The notes beneath the pieces are model-generated. The model was given only the letters and a program-made list of their open reading frames with translations. It was not told the DNA's origin and did no database searches. From assembly GCA_944324365.1 (NCBI GenBank), contig CALUWA010000004.1:62001-126000 (forward strand): DNA of 64,000 nucleotides. Reading direction: 5' to 3'. This document shows positions 36,001 to 44,173 of the stretch, piece after piece. This DNA comes from Candidatus Gastranaerophilales bacterium. Lineage in GTDB: Bacteria; Cyanobacteriota; Vampirovibrionia; Gastranaerophilales; Gastranaerophilaceae. Every line of letters starts with the position of its first letter. Positions within the stretch are counted from its first letter, which is position 1. Both the position numbers and the translations under genes were made by a program.

Positions 36001-39000
36001 TAATGAAAGATACCAAGCTGGTACATCCGGAGGTAATTAATTTATTTAATACAAAGACGACGGTAACAGATGGCATACCAGTTGATGTAACCGGTCTTAA
36101 CATTATGAATTCAATCTATAATAAAAATCCAAAGATTTCGGTTGAAGAATTAGTTGCACAAACAAAAGAAATCCTTGTTGATACAAAATTAACAGATCCG
36201 AAGCTTATTGCAATAGGTAATAAATATCGTTCATCCGACGTAAACGCAAATTTGTTTGATATTCAAACAATTATGAAAGGTGTTAAAGATGAAAGAATTC
36301 TGCAATATGTTAACAAACAGCTTGACGAAATAAATGCAACAAGCCCATCAGCTTGGAATGCGAATAAAAAAATTAAAGAAATTCAAGAAGTATTGGATAT
36401 ATATCATTCTGTTAACAAGGATTACGTAAATATTGGTTCAGATAGTTATAAGCCTTACTATCGTAACTTTATAAATTATGTAGAAGAACATAATCCTGAG
36501 TTTGCAGCTAAACTTACAAAAGACCCTACTCTTATTGAAAAGTATATTAAACGACCTGAATATGATACATTACGACAAGATTTCCATAATGATATGCAGT
36601 TCGGGCAGCTGATAAATTATTGCAAAGATCATCCTAACAGTGAATTAAGCGAATATTTCTACGAAAATTATTTCCTTAAAAATATAAATCTGCCGCAAGG
36701 TGTAAAACAGAAATGTATAGAACTGAATAATAAATATGGTGTTAAAGTTATTCCTTCCGCGAATATCAAAGAAGCTAAAGAAGTTTTCGATTACCTTGAT
36801 AAAGAATTTACCGAATGGCAAACTGCAAGTAACGGACAAGCAAAACTGCCGCCGGTACTTGATTTTCTAACTTCAAAGCGGGATTACATTGACAATACAA
36901 GAGCATATGGACAAGGCACAGCTGGCGGTTTTGCAGAAACATATACCAGCAAAAGTATATCTTTAGATAATATGACATTAGAGTCTGTTCAGTATTCAAT
37001 CAGACATGAGCTTACTCATATTAATGATAAGAAAAAAAGCTGTCCGATGCCTGAAGGTATTGCAGCACAAATGAAAGTGCTGGATCCGGAAAATGGGACA
37101 ACATCAACAGAAATAGATTTTCCAAATTGTAAATATAGAAGCGAATTTTTAAGAGCCGGTATAGATCCATATCATGTAAAATATGCATACAATAATGCCG
37201 ATGAATTTATTGCGGTAGCGGCAGAAGGTGATATGAGCAAATATTCACCTGAATTTAAAAAACTGCTGATAGATTTAGGCATGCCTGAATATATGTTCAG
37301 TATGAAAGTAACAAATCCTGATATAATCAAAAAAGTAAAAGATGCAGAAACATTACAAAACATGTACCCTGATGAAACATTAGAAGGAATTTACTATTCA
37401 TATGAAAAAGATATGCCGGAACCTGTTACGCCGGAACCGGTGAAAGAAGCTGAACCGGCTGCGATACCTGCGGAAAGAAACATAACTTATGCCGGCAATG
37501 GTGAAAAAGTTCCAACAGAAGCTGTTAACAATGCAGTTGCTGAAATCAGAGAGCGTTATGCGGGTAAAGAAGCCGATATAAGAAAATATCTTGATGAGGC
37601 AGGACTTGGCGAAATCGGCAATATGAAAGGCAGATTAAAAAGCGAACAGAGTCTGTATGACAAGATTGCTAACTATATGGAAGAACATCCGAATGCAACG
37701 CTTGACGAAGCGATAAAAGATGTAAGAGATGCCTTCGGAGCGAGAACTGTAATTAATACGGATTATGATTATAAAAACCATCCGCAAGTTAAGGCGCTTC
37801 TTGATGCCGGAGATGAACGCGGCGCAATACTGAAAGCTGCAGAACTTCAATCACAGCCTGCGTTAGAAAAATTAAAAGGTATGCTGCTTGTCCAGTCGCA
37901 AGGTAAAGAAGGACTTGAAACTGCAAGAATAAGCAACTATGTGTCAGAAGACGGCATTCCGTATTTTTCGGAAGCACAACTTGCTGAATTGAAACAATAT
38001 GGCGCAAGTATCGGCGTAAATGTAAACTATGTAGTAAGACTTGATGAATCTGACCCTAACTATGCCAAAATGAAAGCCGAAGGCCTTAAACCGGCAACAA
38101 AGGCACAGCCTTCCGGCTATACTGCATTACAAGTAAACTTTAAAACAAAAACCGGCGAAACAATTGAATGGCAATACAGAGGTGATAAAGTTGACAGATT
38201 TGCGGAAGGTGAACATATTCCGTATGATTTGAGAACGGGCAAAAATATTATTGGCGAACACAAAGAACTTGAACCTTTGTATAACCCGATAAAAGAACTT
38301 CTTTCAAAAGATAATATGCCGGAAGCAGCATATAATGAATATAACCGTTATTTAACAGATTACTATACGCATCTGCGTAAATTGGAACTCGGTTTTGAAA
38401 GTACAGAACCGAAACTTGCAGATTACGGCAACGGCTACAAATTTGACGAAAGGTTAAATGCAGAAAATCTGATTGCACTTCACGAAGCTGCAGATAAACT
38501 TAAAAACGGCAAGATTTCACAGCAAGAAGCAATTAATGAATATAACACTGCTGTTCAGAAAAATACACCTAAAACCTCAACTCAAGAGGCAGCACCTTTG
38601 TCTGCAAGAATAGATAAAGATAATCTTACTCCTGAAGAATTTCAAAATATTAAAGATGATTTTATCGCTAAATTAAAAGCAGATCTTGGAAACTCTGTTT
38701 CTCACTACACAGAACAAATCAATAAGATAACAGATGTTGAAGATTTGAAAGCTCTTTTAGATGCATATGATTTTCTTAAATCCAATAATATAAAGGTGAA
38801 TATTTATGGTTCTGTAGATTTTCTGGATCATATTACAAAGGAAAATATAAATGATTTCAAAAACAGATTTACTTTTTTAAAAGAAAATTCAAAATTTGAG
38901 GATAGCATTATTACGTGGGTAGCAATACATGCAGCCCCAAATTCAACTGAATGTGTAAAACAATTATTTAATGTTTTGGGTAATCATCCGGCATTAGAAA

Positions 39001-42000
39001 ATGACGATTTGGGATATATGATGTATATGAATCTTACACCGGAAAGCACAGCTGCAAAATTAGATTTTTATAAAACAATAGAAAATGATCCTGATGCATG
39101 CAAGACTTATGTATTGTCTTTATTAATTGACAACGTGAATGAAAAGAATCTTGATATAGCAAGAAATGTATATAACAGATATAAAAATAACGAGATAAAA
39201 GATATAAGCAACATTGCATCTATTATTAAAATAGATGAAAAACGTCCGCTGGAATTTGTAGAAGAGAATCTTGATTTATTGATTAAATATGAACAAGAAG
39301 CATGGCGGATTGGTAAAAATAATATAGATATAGTTAAGGCGGCTGCTGAAAGAAACTTGCCGGCAGAAGATGTAACGCGACTTATTACATTACGCAGAGA
39401 TAATTCACAAGCATCTGATGAGATACTTAAATTAGTTAAAGAAGGGAAATCTGTTCAGCAAATAGATTTTGCTTTATATAAAAATAATGTTACAGCCAAA
39501 GTAACCGAACCTCTTTCATATGAGCCGTCTTTGGCCTATGAACTCGATCCAAACAGCCGCGGACTTGATACGGATAATGTTCAGCAGACAAGTAATACTT
39601 ATCCTTTAGAAGGTCTAAATCCTGTTAAAAAACCTTTAAAAACACTTAATGTCCCGTCAATGAATGAAATAATGAACGACTTATACAGCAGGCGTACGGT
39701 TAGGATAGAAATTCCGAACGAAGGCGGTATGAAACCGACTGCCGGTGATAGTACTATTCATCCGGAAGATGTTTCAAGACTCGGCAAAACAGAAGATGCC
39801 GGCTTTGAGCTTTGCTATGGCGTTAAAAGGAATTGGAGCAATTCAAAAATTGCCAGAGATTTAATGCAGAATTTCTTTAACGGTCACAGCGGTACCTTAG
39901 AAGGAGTTTCTTTAGATATTCAAAGAGTCGATGGAAAATATAAAATACGTATATCCGGTAAAGGGACTTACGACTATGGGTATCTTGATGCTCTTGGTGC
40001 AAGTTCTGGAGATATTAACCCTACAAGTATAGGACGTCAATATGGCGAAGGCGCCAAGATTGCAGCTCTTAGTTTATTGACAAAACAGGGCACTGATTAT
40101 GTTAAGTTTGCCTGCGGTGAATGGGGTATGACATTTGGGCGTTCATCAGATGATATAGATTCTGCCCATATGACTCAGACGCTTTCACAGAACAAACCGC
40201 CTCAGGAAGGGAATTATGTAGAATTTACTACAGATAGTCCGGAAATGGTGAAACAGATTATAGAGGCAAAAGATTATTTTGGACATCCTTATAATAAAGA
40301 TTTCCAAAACTTTGACTACGAGAATGAATATTTTGGCATAAAGCTTTTGCCGGAAGGTGAAAAAGGCAATATTTATGTTGTACAAAGATATGAAACTTCC
40401 GGCGGAATTGAAGATTCTCTTAACGGTTTTTCTATTGTATTTAAGAAAAAACCGGATGACCCTGAATTAACTGCAAAAACAAGTGATAATTTTGCACTTA
40501 ATGCTGACAGGGACAGAGGACAACTCAGCAACTACGACATAACATATTTGACAAAAAAATATGCAAGCACAATGACTCCTGATGATTTGTCAAAACTGAT
40601 ATCTTCTCTTGAACCAATATGGTCAAAAGACATTTCAAAACTTACAGAAGAAGAAAATGCCATTATTCGCGGTTTAATATTAGCAGCTGGCCAAAAGCAT
40701 ATTAATATTGACTTTTTATCAAAAAAATATGTATATATGGATCAGCGTTCATCTGCGGAAGATTTTGAAATGGCAAGGATTATGGGATATAAACCGGTTA
40801 GTTTGGAAAGTCTGACCGCCGTCGGACTCAAAGATTTTAATCTTCTTACCGAAAAGAAAAAAATCCCAATGACTCCTGATGAAGTACAATCTAAAAAAAT
40901 TCAAATATTAAATGAAGGAGTTCGTGTTATACAAGAACTCCTGCCGAAGGGTAAAGAAAATTTAATAAGTTCAAGAGAAGTTGATGCGCCGAAATTTGTA
41001 TTTAATAAGGGCGGTTCTCCAAATGAAAGAGCGGAGGCAATAATTGGCTATGGAATATATAAAGGTCATTGGATAAAAGAGTCTGCTCTTTATACAGATA
41101 AATTTGTAGATCTTCTTGCAACATGGCTTCATGAAATGTCCCACAAACACGGCGGAGATGTTTCTACTGAATTTACAAACGCTTTAAAAGATATTGAAAC
41201 AAATATCGTAAAAATATTAACCGATAATCCGGAAGCACTTGCGAAGATTAAATATTTGGCACAAATGTATGATGATGTTGATTCTCAAATGACAGCACCT
41301 AAATTTGATGCCAACAGCTATGCAAAACAAGTGCGGGAAACTTTGACAAAACCTTCCGAATATGTTGAATATCGGGAAGGAGCCAATCCGGATGAAATAA
41401 AAATATCACTTCCTGCAGGTTTAAGTTCCGGCATAAAATACGAAACCTTGCCTAAAAAATCCGGTGTAAGTAATAACGGAAATATCCCGACAACATCTGA
41501 ATTAATGTCAACATTAAATACAAAAGGTTCCGTTGAAGTTGCTATCCCTGATGCAGGCGGTCTGCACCCGACAAATTCGGAAAATCCTGTTATTCATCCG
41601 GAAGATGTTTCAAAGCTGGGTGTAACCGAAAAAGCAAAAATAAAAGTCAGATATGCTGAAGCTACAAACTGGAGTAATTTTAAAATTGCAAGAGATTTGA
41701 TGCAGAACTTCTATGATGGTAACGGTCATACTCTTGAAGGTGTAACTATCAAAGTTGATAAAACTCAGGACGGATACAAAGTAAGAGTTGAAGGACTTGG
41801 CAACTACGATTACAAGCACCTTCAAAGAATAGGTTCAAGTACAAAACCTTATCTGGTTGAGGATTTGGGTAATTTTGGCGAAGGAACCAGAATAATTGCC
41901 AGCAGTTTATTAGCTAAAGGTTCTGACAGCGTTAAATACGGCTGCGGCGAATGGCAGCTGGAATTTGGGCGTCAGCAGGGACGTCTTTCCGGAGATGATG

Positions 42001-43139
42001 TTGTTCAAACGCTTACACAAAATCCTCAGCCGGTAAATGGCAACTATATGGAATTTACGATAAAAGATGCTTCAATGGTAGAAGAACTGCTTAATGCAAA
42101 AGATTATTTCTATCATCCGTATAATGAAAATTTCCAAAATCTTGAATTTGAAAATGAATTTTTCGGATTTAAACACATTGACAGTTCCGAAGAATCCACT
42201 ATTTATCTCGGACAAAAATATGAGATTAATAAAGATTTCAAAGATAGTCCGCAAAAATTGTGCATAATATTCAAAAAGCTTCCTAACTATCCGGACTTGA
42301 AAAAATTGGATTATTACCAGGAATACAGATTATCTACCGGATGTGACAGGGTTGGGCTGGATGAAGATGACGTACAATCTTTAGCGCGAAGATATGCAAA
42401 ATCCATGACAGATGAAGAACTGCTTCAATCCGTTGCTTCTTTGGAAGATATTTGGACGACTTCAAATCCAAAAGATGACATGATAGTAAGCCCTTGGAGT
42501 ACGCATTCTTTAGAATTTACATTTGTAAAAGGGCTGATGCAAGAGGTACATTCCAGAAATCTTCAAATCAGCAATAATCCTAAAATAGTTGGGTTAACAT
42601 CATCTACACCTACTGAACAAATTGAATATTTCCAAAAAGAAGGCTATCGTTTTACGCCTGGTTATATGTCATTCAGCAACATTTTAAACGCTGATGAATT
42701 ATATGCTCAAACTCATAAACTGCATTCAGTTGAACCAACGGAAACAGAAGCTAAGAAACTTCAATTGATACAAATGGCAGCCAAAATCTTTACGGAAAAT
42801 GACAGCTATGGAGTTATGCCAAGAAATATCGACTCAACAACGAGTTATGTATTTAATTCGGCGGAATCAAACTGTCCTACGGTTCATGCAAAAATTGAAG
42901 ACGGTGAATATAAAGGCTTGTTTATCGATAGAAATGCATTAAAAGAAACTGATTTTATGACACTGGTACAAGAATCTATATGCCAGATGCTTCATACAGC
43001 CGGCAATGATAAATCTGCAAATTACAGCTATGAACTGACAGATTTACTCCGTACGCAGGTAGATCAATTTATAAAAGACCCTACGGTTGCAAGGCGTCTT
43101 AGAATTTTGCAAATAATGTATGACAACTTGGGTGATTAA
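30072..43139 (+). CDS. Giant multidomain effector-like protein (4355 residues)
   Basis: One unbroken frame of 13 kb. Order seen: beta-rich N-part; LysM-like segment (227-278, SPTEIARTFGVKLETLMKMNP); hydrophobic Gly/Ala segment (720-840); ADP-ribosyltransferase-like domain (about 1090-1395; R1276, TSMS at 1330-1333, E1371-T-E1373); two weakly similar segments (1430-1590, 1620-1770); helical part; HExxH domain (H2312-ELTH, E2378); RelA/SpoT-like domain (2490-2740; R2521-x-K, D2553-AFGAR, SGYTALQ, E2699-WQYR); helical part; two GHKL-ATPase-like modules (3195-3770 and 3806-4355). It has no signal peptide. ATG 30072 has a weak SD. Function as a toxin or host-directed effector is inferred from domain combination. 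Confidence 0.8.
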   Translation: MEISKKTTLIDAICRQKELNGESLSKYRAELEKLSEAELSQILRGKEAANTSKAGVGLEHAYDNETDSVNTETFKTEIDGEIIDVEITYNIDGYPVKRTEYKNGETLKEIKYTWVPATNETPAHTIVQEENPDGSSRETIALSVTDSGEIKDEDFLYSVKYLQDGSEERVFSSNGMFREDKITSDGKTSTTIYSGASYNTYLKNGLHRLAQQVTHGNKIYYVEYDGKGNTITTVQNNESPTEIARTFGVKLETLMKMNPYKGKNGIDQVGAKIRVPGEFDADSKQLGNRLSPEESVALYKRYSYRQALDRVYTSSVGTKKLNKNYNGNYWELAKDLLGAGATNEAIRLKVQELEILNAGNNTKLSNGSVIYVTEQTTNKKVLKELSSYGFSAGQDNFGFYNKFNRLNASQKQNVISMLRYFKSQKITDKNKIKAEILKVYPDINLFDSEKTIPMNGTGSHSSVPASGMAFQPSREVVSLETFVTDYLGISLQSSDGQRIYERLNSMDQEALNKISAGHFVKQYAFSSPQLHLYKKDFAEVDRILNGYGITLKTADEIHQDRIRYKNSPEYEKAQTRENAARCVGLMYDQAIAMIREYQDSQGWLNIGFWREKLGGLLDLVIPDNDYVAPNHDAVIRRLERNRDFVVSVLKTNSTNSNEFNSKFKEFTGMDYDEAKVEKFLEIAKNRGNKSDEEYANDYLKAYTDAFGSKITDEQQRSINIVGLIDGTGDIAAMIIGTGWLSKTSAFKSAASGTANFVGKLGLGNTAAMNLTRGLVGAELLGGWTASTGTVNLMTRKAETTIKDWQDLGKTTLISAGFGFMGGITADKLAQLESYVSKQASRMSGKFTGKDKALITAQQAAVDENTAAMAKVLESGKGMNGVEVWGKYLKNLSGVNAAGNIAKFAAEIGIFTGYDISVEVISDLLDKDGKLKDIFQEPAKLEEFLTEKLKENTTNLGLIKTIGSFIQMRLGGKYGSALADYEVLQRTNVKQMEINGVKKYIIEIDNGNRIIADSPAQVAAFYRTALYAETLSKNGTEAGGQSSGTAKQQPGTSGSYEEVKPAMISLTSPELKSTPVQNNGNLYTPQDIKNNIETIGIRNINGRSNLIYLSEDANTAKYGINTLDDLLKSDLVTKEEKDLIKKLYAEAEKLGYKDLYDDNLHVLIGFASTAEEVNGKLVSKYDDLTKEQFEVIKYITDQCRRGEISDEHTAAILSRINDPIPYEVFKYINDPEKLPDEITRGQMSWSKEQCLEWIDEIKSMREFLNTQSIPADITVQRVDDYSVMNNVTIDGKPLGKIMEAAVKNGKIEDVLKILNDDKSNIEVTYDNFIGTSMSKEKTFINHHDIKWEIDVPKGTKGAFLETAVTSNSIYDETEFLLQMGTTLKITGAEYKDGSWHIKAEVVRQNTPASNTAAAKNSKGQFPPTPLMDEAHGQKHGDNHLHKVYNTPKFQKEISSCLDALVEKIDHDFKPGKNLQHPVDYADYMMPDGTILSRNLLKDAKNGEILIYCIDTNGKQYYLCATTPENIAKAQKIYDYMSQLPEIPGRNYIKPLQEQIKAGKTFEEAMKIVEADMEKARIEANNRSEQALIANNAVKPSEYLVKPVNSPEFEGITLSAQEKIKAKVKHQDMNVLLQDKKLEAMYKANAQPEIQGNVAAHLDHIYSRMSKEMKLGDASVEVPYNTPVKLSDGTVVVRQKVQKLHPYYERNGYEETHGLPNEPKEIISITTPDGQTYTLPAVSIGSVNSAKRVLDMMGKALAQKESSVQIPQYKPSAEDITKQQVRQAQINQEIDNIKTKDDLTTYLEQHSGFADGEKMLTKTNLTELLESYNETNMQNLKEVLKYIFGENTNDSYASIRVLDVLKSDFIKNPDNVDFLKQFLSEKSADIEHLIDVKVIDRTFILSNPDATEAAKALFAIKNKTDNPILNVDNIIIMADGFKGKEPQFYDKLADILNVKDGQGNYVINAKNFPLDNSEVLEFLMKDTKLVHPEVINLFNTKTTVTDGIPVDVTGLNIMNSIYNKNPKISVEELVAQTKEILVDTKLTDPKLIAIGNKYRSSDVNANLFDIQTIMKGVKDERILQYVNKQLDEINATSPSAWNANKKIKEIQEVLDIYHSVNKDYVNIGSDSYKPYYRNFINYVEEHNPEFAAKLTKDPTLIEKYIKRPEYDTLRQDFHNDMQFGQLINYCKDHPNSELSEYFYENYFLKNINLPQGVKQKCIELNNKYGVKVIPSANIKEAKEVFDYLDKEFTEWQTASNGQAKLPPVLDFLTSKRDYIDNTRAYGQGTAGGFAETYTSKSISLDNMTLESVQYSIRHELTHINDKKKSCPMPEGIAAQMKVLDPENGTTSTEIDFPNCKYRSEFLRAGIDPYHVKYAYNNADEFIAVAAEGDMSKYSPEFKKLLIDLGMPEYMFSMKVTNPDIIKKVKDAETLQNMYPDETLEGIYYSYEKDMPEPVTPEPVKEAEPAAIPAERNITYAGNGEKVPTEAVNNAVAEIRERYAGKEADIRKYLDEAGLGEIGNMKGRLKSEQSLYDKIANYMEEHPNATLDEAIKDVRDAFGARTVINTDYDYKNHPQVKALLDAGDERGAILKAAELQSQPALEKLKGMLLVQSQGKEGLETARISNYVSEDGIPYFSEAQLAELKQYGASIGVNVNYVVRLDESDPNYAKMKAEGLKPATKAQPSGYTALQVNFKTKTGETIEWQYRGDKVDRFAEGEHIPYDLRTGKNIIGEHKELEPLYNPIKELLSKDNMPEAAYNEYNRYLTDYYTHLRKLELGFESTEPKLADYGNGYKFDERLNAENLIALHEAADKLKNGKISQQEAINEYNTAVQKNTPKTSTQEAAPLSARIDKDNLTPEEFQNIKDDFIAKLKADLGNSVSHYTEQINKITDVEDLKALLDAYDFLKSNNIKVNIYGSVDFLDHITKENINDFKNRFTFLKENSKFEDSIITWVAIHAAPNSTECVKQLFNVLGNHPALENDDLGYMMYMNLTPESTAAKLDFYKTIENDPDACKTYVLSLLIDNVNEKNLDIARNVYNRYKNNEIKDISNIASIIKIDEKRPLEFVEENLDLLIKYEQEAWRIGKNNIDIVKAAAERNLPAEDVTRLITLRRDNSQASDEILKLVKEGKSVQQIDFALYKNNVTAKVTEPLSYEPSLAYELDPNSRGLDTDNVQQTSNTYPLEGLNPVKKPLKTLNVPSMNEIMNDLYSRRTVRIEIPNEGGMKPTAGDSTIHPEDVSRLGKTEDAGFELCYGVKRNWSNSKIARDLMQNFFNGHSGTLEGVSLDIQRVDGKYKIRISGKGTYDYGYLDALGASSGDINPTSIGRQYGEGAKIAALSLLTKQGTDYVKFACGEWGMTFGRSSDDIDSAHMTQTLSQNKPPQEGNYVEFTTDSPEMVKQIIEAKDYFGHPYNKDFQNFDYENEYFGIKLLPEGEKGNIYVVQRYETSGGIEDSLNGFSIVFKKKPDDPELTAKTSDNFALNADRDRGQLSNYDITYLTKKYASTMTPDDLSKLISSLEPIWSKDISKLTEEENAIIRGLILAAGQKHINIDFLSKKYVYMDQRSSAEDFEMARIMGYKPVSLESLTAVGLKDFNLLTEKKKIPMTPDEVQSKKIQILNEGVRVIQELLPKGKENLISSREVDAPKFVFNKGGSPNERAEAIIGYGIYKGHWIKESALYTDKFVDLLATWLHEMSHKHGGDVSTEFTNALKDIETNIVKILTDNPEALAKIKYLAQMYDDVDSQMTAPKFDANSYAKQVRETLTKPSEYVEYREGANPDEIKISLPAGLSSGIKYETLPKKSGVSNNGNIPTTSELMSTLNTKGSVEVAIPDAGGLHPTNSENPVIHPEDVSKLGVTEKAKIKVRYAEATNWSNFKIARDLMQNFYDGNGHTLEGVTIKVDKTQDGYKVRVEGLGNYDYKHLQRIGSSTKPYLVEDLGNFGEGTRIIASSLLAKGSDSVKYGCGEWQLEFGRQQGRLSGDDVVQTLTQNPQPVNGNYMEFTIKDASMVEELLNAKDYFYHPYNENFQNLEFENEFFGFKHIDSSEESTIYLGQKYEINKDFKDSPQKLCIIFKKLPNYPDLKKLDYYQEYRLSTGCDRVGLDEDDVQSLARRYAKSMTDEELLQSVASLEDIWTTSNPKDDMIVSPWSTHSLEFTFVKGLMQEVHSRNLQISNNPKIVGLTSSTPTEQIEYFQKEGYRFTPGYMSFSNILNADELYAQTHKLHSVEPTETEAKKLQLIQMAAKIFTENDSYGVMPRNIDSTTSYVFNSAESNCPTVHAKIEDGEYKGLFIDRNALKETDFMTLVQESICQMLHTAGNDKSANYSYELTDLLRTQVDQFIKDPTVARRLRILQIMYDNLGD

Positions 43140-43162
43140 CCGCTGGCTTTTTAGAGAAAAAT

Positions 43163-43170
43163 GTTATAAA
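43163..43170 (+). promoter_or_regulatory. Extended -10 box downstream of the giant gene
   Basis: TG-T-TATAAA ends at 43170, about 20 bases before ATG 43193, with AAGGACGAGG as the ribosome site. The 143-residue gene therefore has its own promoter. Confidence 0.55.
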
Positions 43171-43192
43171 ATAAGTAAGGACGAGGTTAACA

Positions 43193-43624
43193 ATGAACGA
43201 AATTAATCCGGCAAAACTGAATAAAACAAATTTTAAAGGAATGAAAAATATGAACAAAGAAATAAAATCTCTTGAAAATGGTATAAAAAGTTCCTTATCA
43301 ATGCTTCGGCTGCGTGCAGAACGGGAAGTTGCGGAATACGGCGATTTTGCGCCTGTGTATGAGCAGTTTGCAAACCCTGACAAATCTTTATGTGCAACCG
43401 ATTTTATGCTGAAAATTTCGAAACCTCCAAAGGGTATAGAAGGTCATGAAAAAATTCGCAACCTTGAAGTTGTGGCATACAAACTTCCGCTCCCTTATAA
43501 AGCAGAACGCATTATTGCAACCGGAGATAAAACAGAAATACTGAAACAGCTTAAATCAGATGATATTTATTCAAGAATAGATGCGGCTGCAAGAAGTTTA
43601 TCCCGTGATTTGGAAGATATATAA
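43193..43624 (+). CDS. Uncharacterised protein with NFKG N-terminal tag
   Basis: The 143-residue protein starts MNEINPAKLNKTNFKGM, with an F-x-G motif at the same place as in the gene at 17968 (GFTG). The rest is alpha/beta and charged (LRLRAEREVAEYGDFAPVYEQF, RIDAAARSLSRDLEDI). It has no signal peptide or membrane helix. It lies 53 bases after the giant gene on the same strand but with its own promoter; immunity protein or chaperone for the giant protein is conceivable from position alone, with no direct support. Confidence 0.6.
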   Translation: MNEINPAKLNKTNFKGMKNMNKEIKSLENGIKSSLSMLRLRAEREVAEYGDFAPVYEQFANPDKSLCATDFMLKISKPPKGIEGHEKIRNLEVVAYKLPLPYKAERIIATGDKTEILKQLKSDDIYSRIDAAARSLSRDLEDI

Positions 43625-43693
43625 TTCTCCTATTGTCTAATGTAAAAAACTTTCCTTGAGGTTACAATTCAGGTGACTTTAAGGGGAATTTTT

Positions 43694-44173
43694 ATGAAAA
43701 AATTTGTATATTTTTTATTCTGTATTCTTGTATTGGCGATATTTAGCAATACTGTTTTTGCGGACGAAAAGCAGGAAGCGTTAAAATTTTTCAAAAAATA
43801 TGTTGCGGCTGCAAATGCGTATAGTCCCGAAATAATACAAATGTATTCACCGAAGGCCAAAATTATCCGGCAGGTAGTAAAGCCAGACGGGGAGCTTGTA
43901 GATGTCGAAACAGACACCGATACTTATATAAAACAGCTTAAACTCGGGCAAAAAACGGCAAAATTGAGGAAATATAAAAACACTTATACGAATATAACAT
44001 CCTCAAAAGTGGAAAACGGCTACAAGATATCTTCCCTCCGCCAGCCTTCCGGCGAAAAATACAAACTAAAAAGCTATATGATAGTTCAAAAGCAGCCTGA
44101 CGGCAAATGGTTGATTGTAGAGGAAATGATGCAGACAAAAGTGCAATCATTTTTAAAATATGCAAGAAACTAA
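43694..44173 (+). CDS. Exported protein with NTF2-like fold
   Basis: The 159 residues begin MKKFVYFLFCILVLAIFS, a signal peptide cleaved near VFADE. The mature part (ALKFFKKYVAAANAYSPEIIQMYS, then YKLKSYMIVQKQPDGKWLIVEEMM) has the helix-plus-curved-sheet pattern of NTF2/SnoaL-like proteins of the nuclear transport factor fold. AAGGGG precedes ATG 43694. It is probably periplasmic; ligand unknown. Its end overlaps the convergent glycosyltransferase gene by four bases. Confidence 0.7.
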   Translation: MKKFVYFLFCILVLAIFSNTVFADEKQEALKFFKKYVAAANAYSPEIIQMYSPKAKIIRQVVKPDGELVDVETDTDTYIKQLKLGQKTAKLRKYKNTYTNITSSKVENGYKISSLRQPSGEKYKLKSYMIVQKQPDGKWLIVEEMMQTKVQSFLKYARN

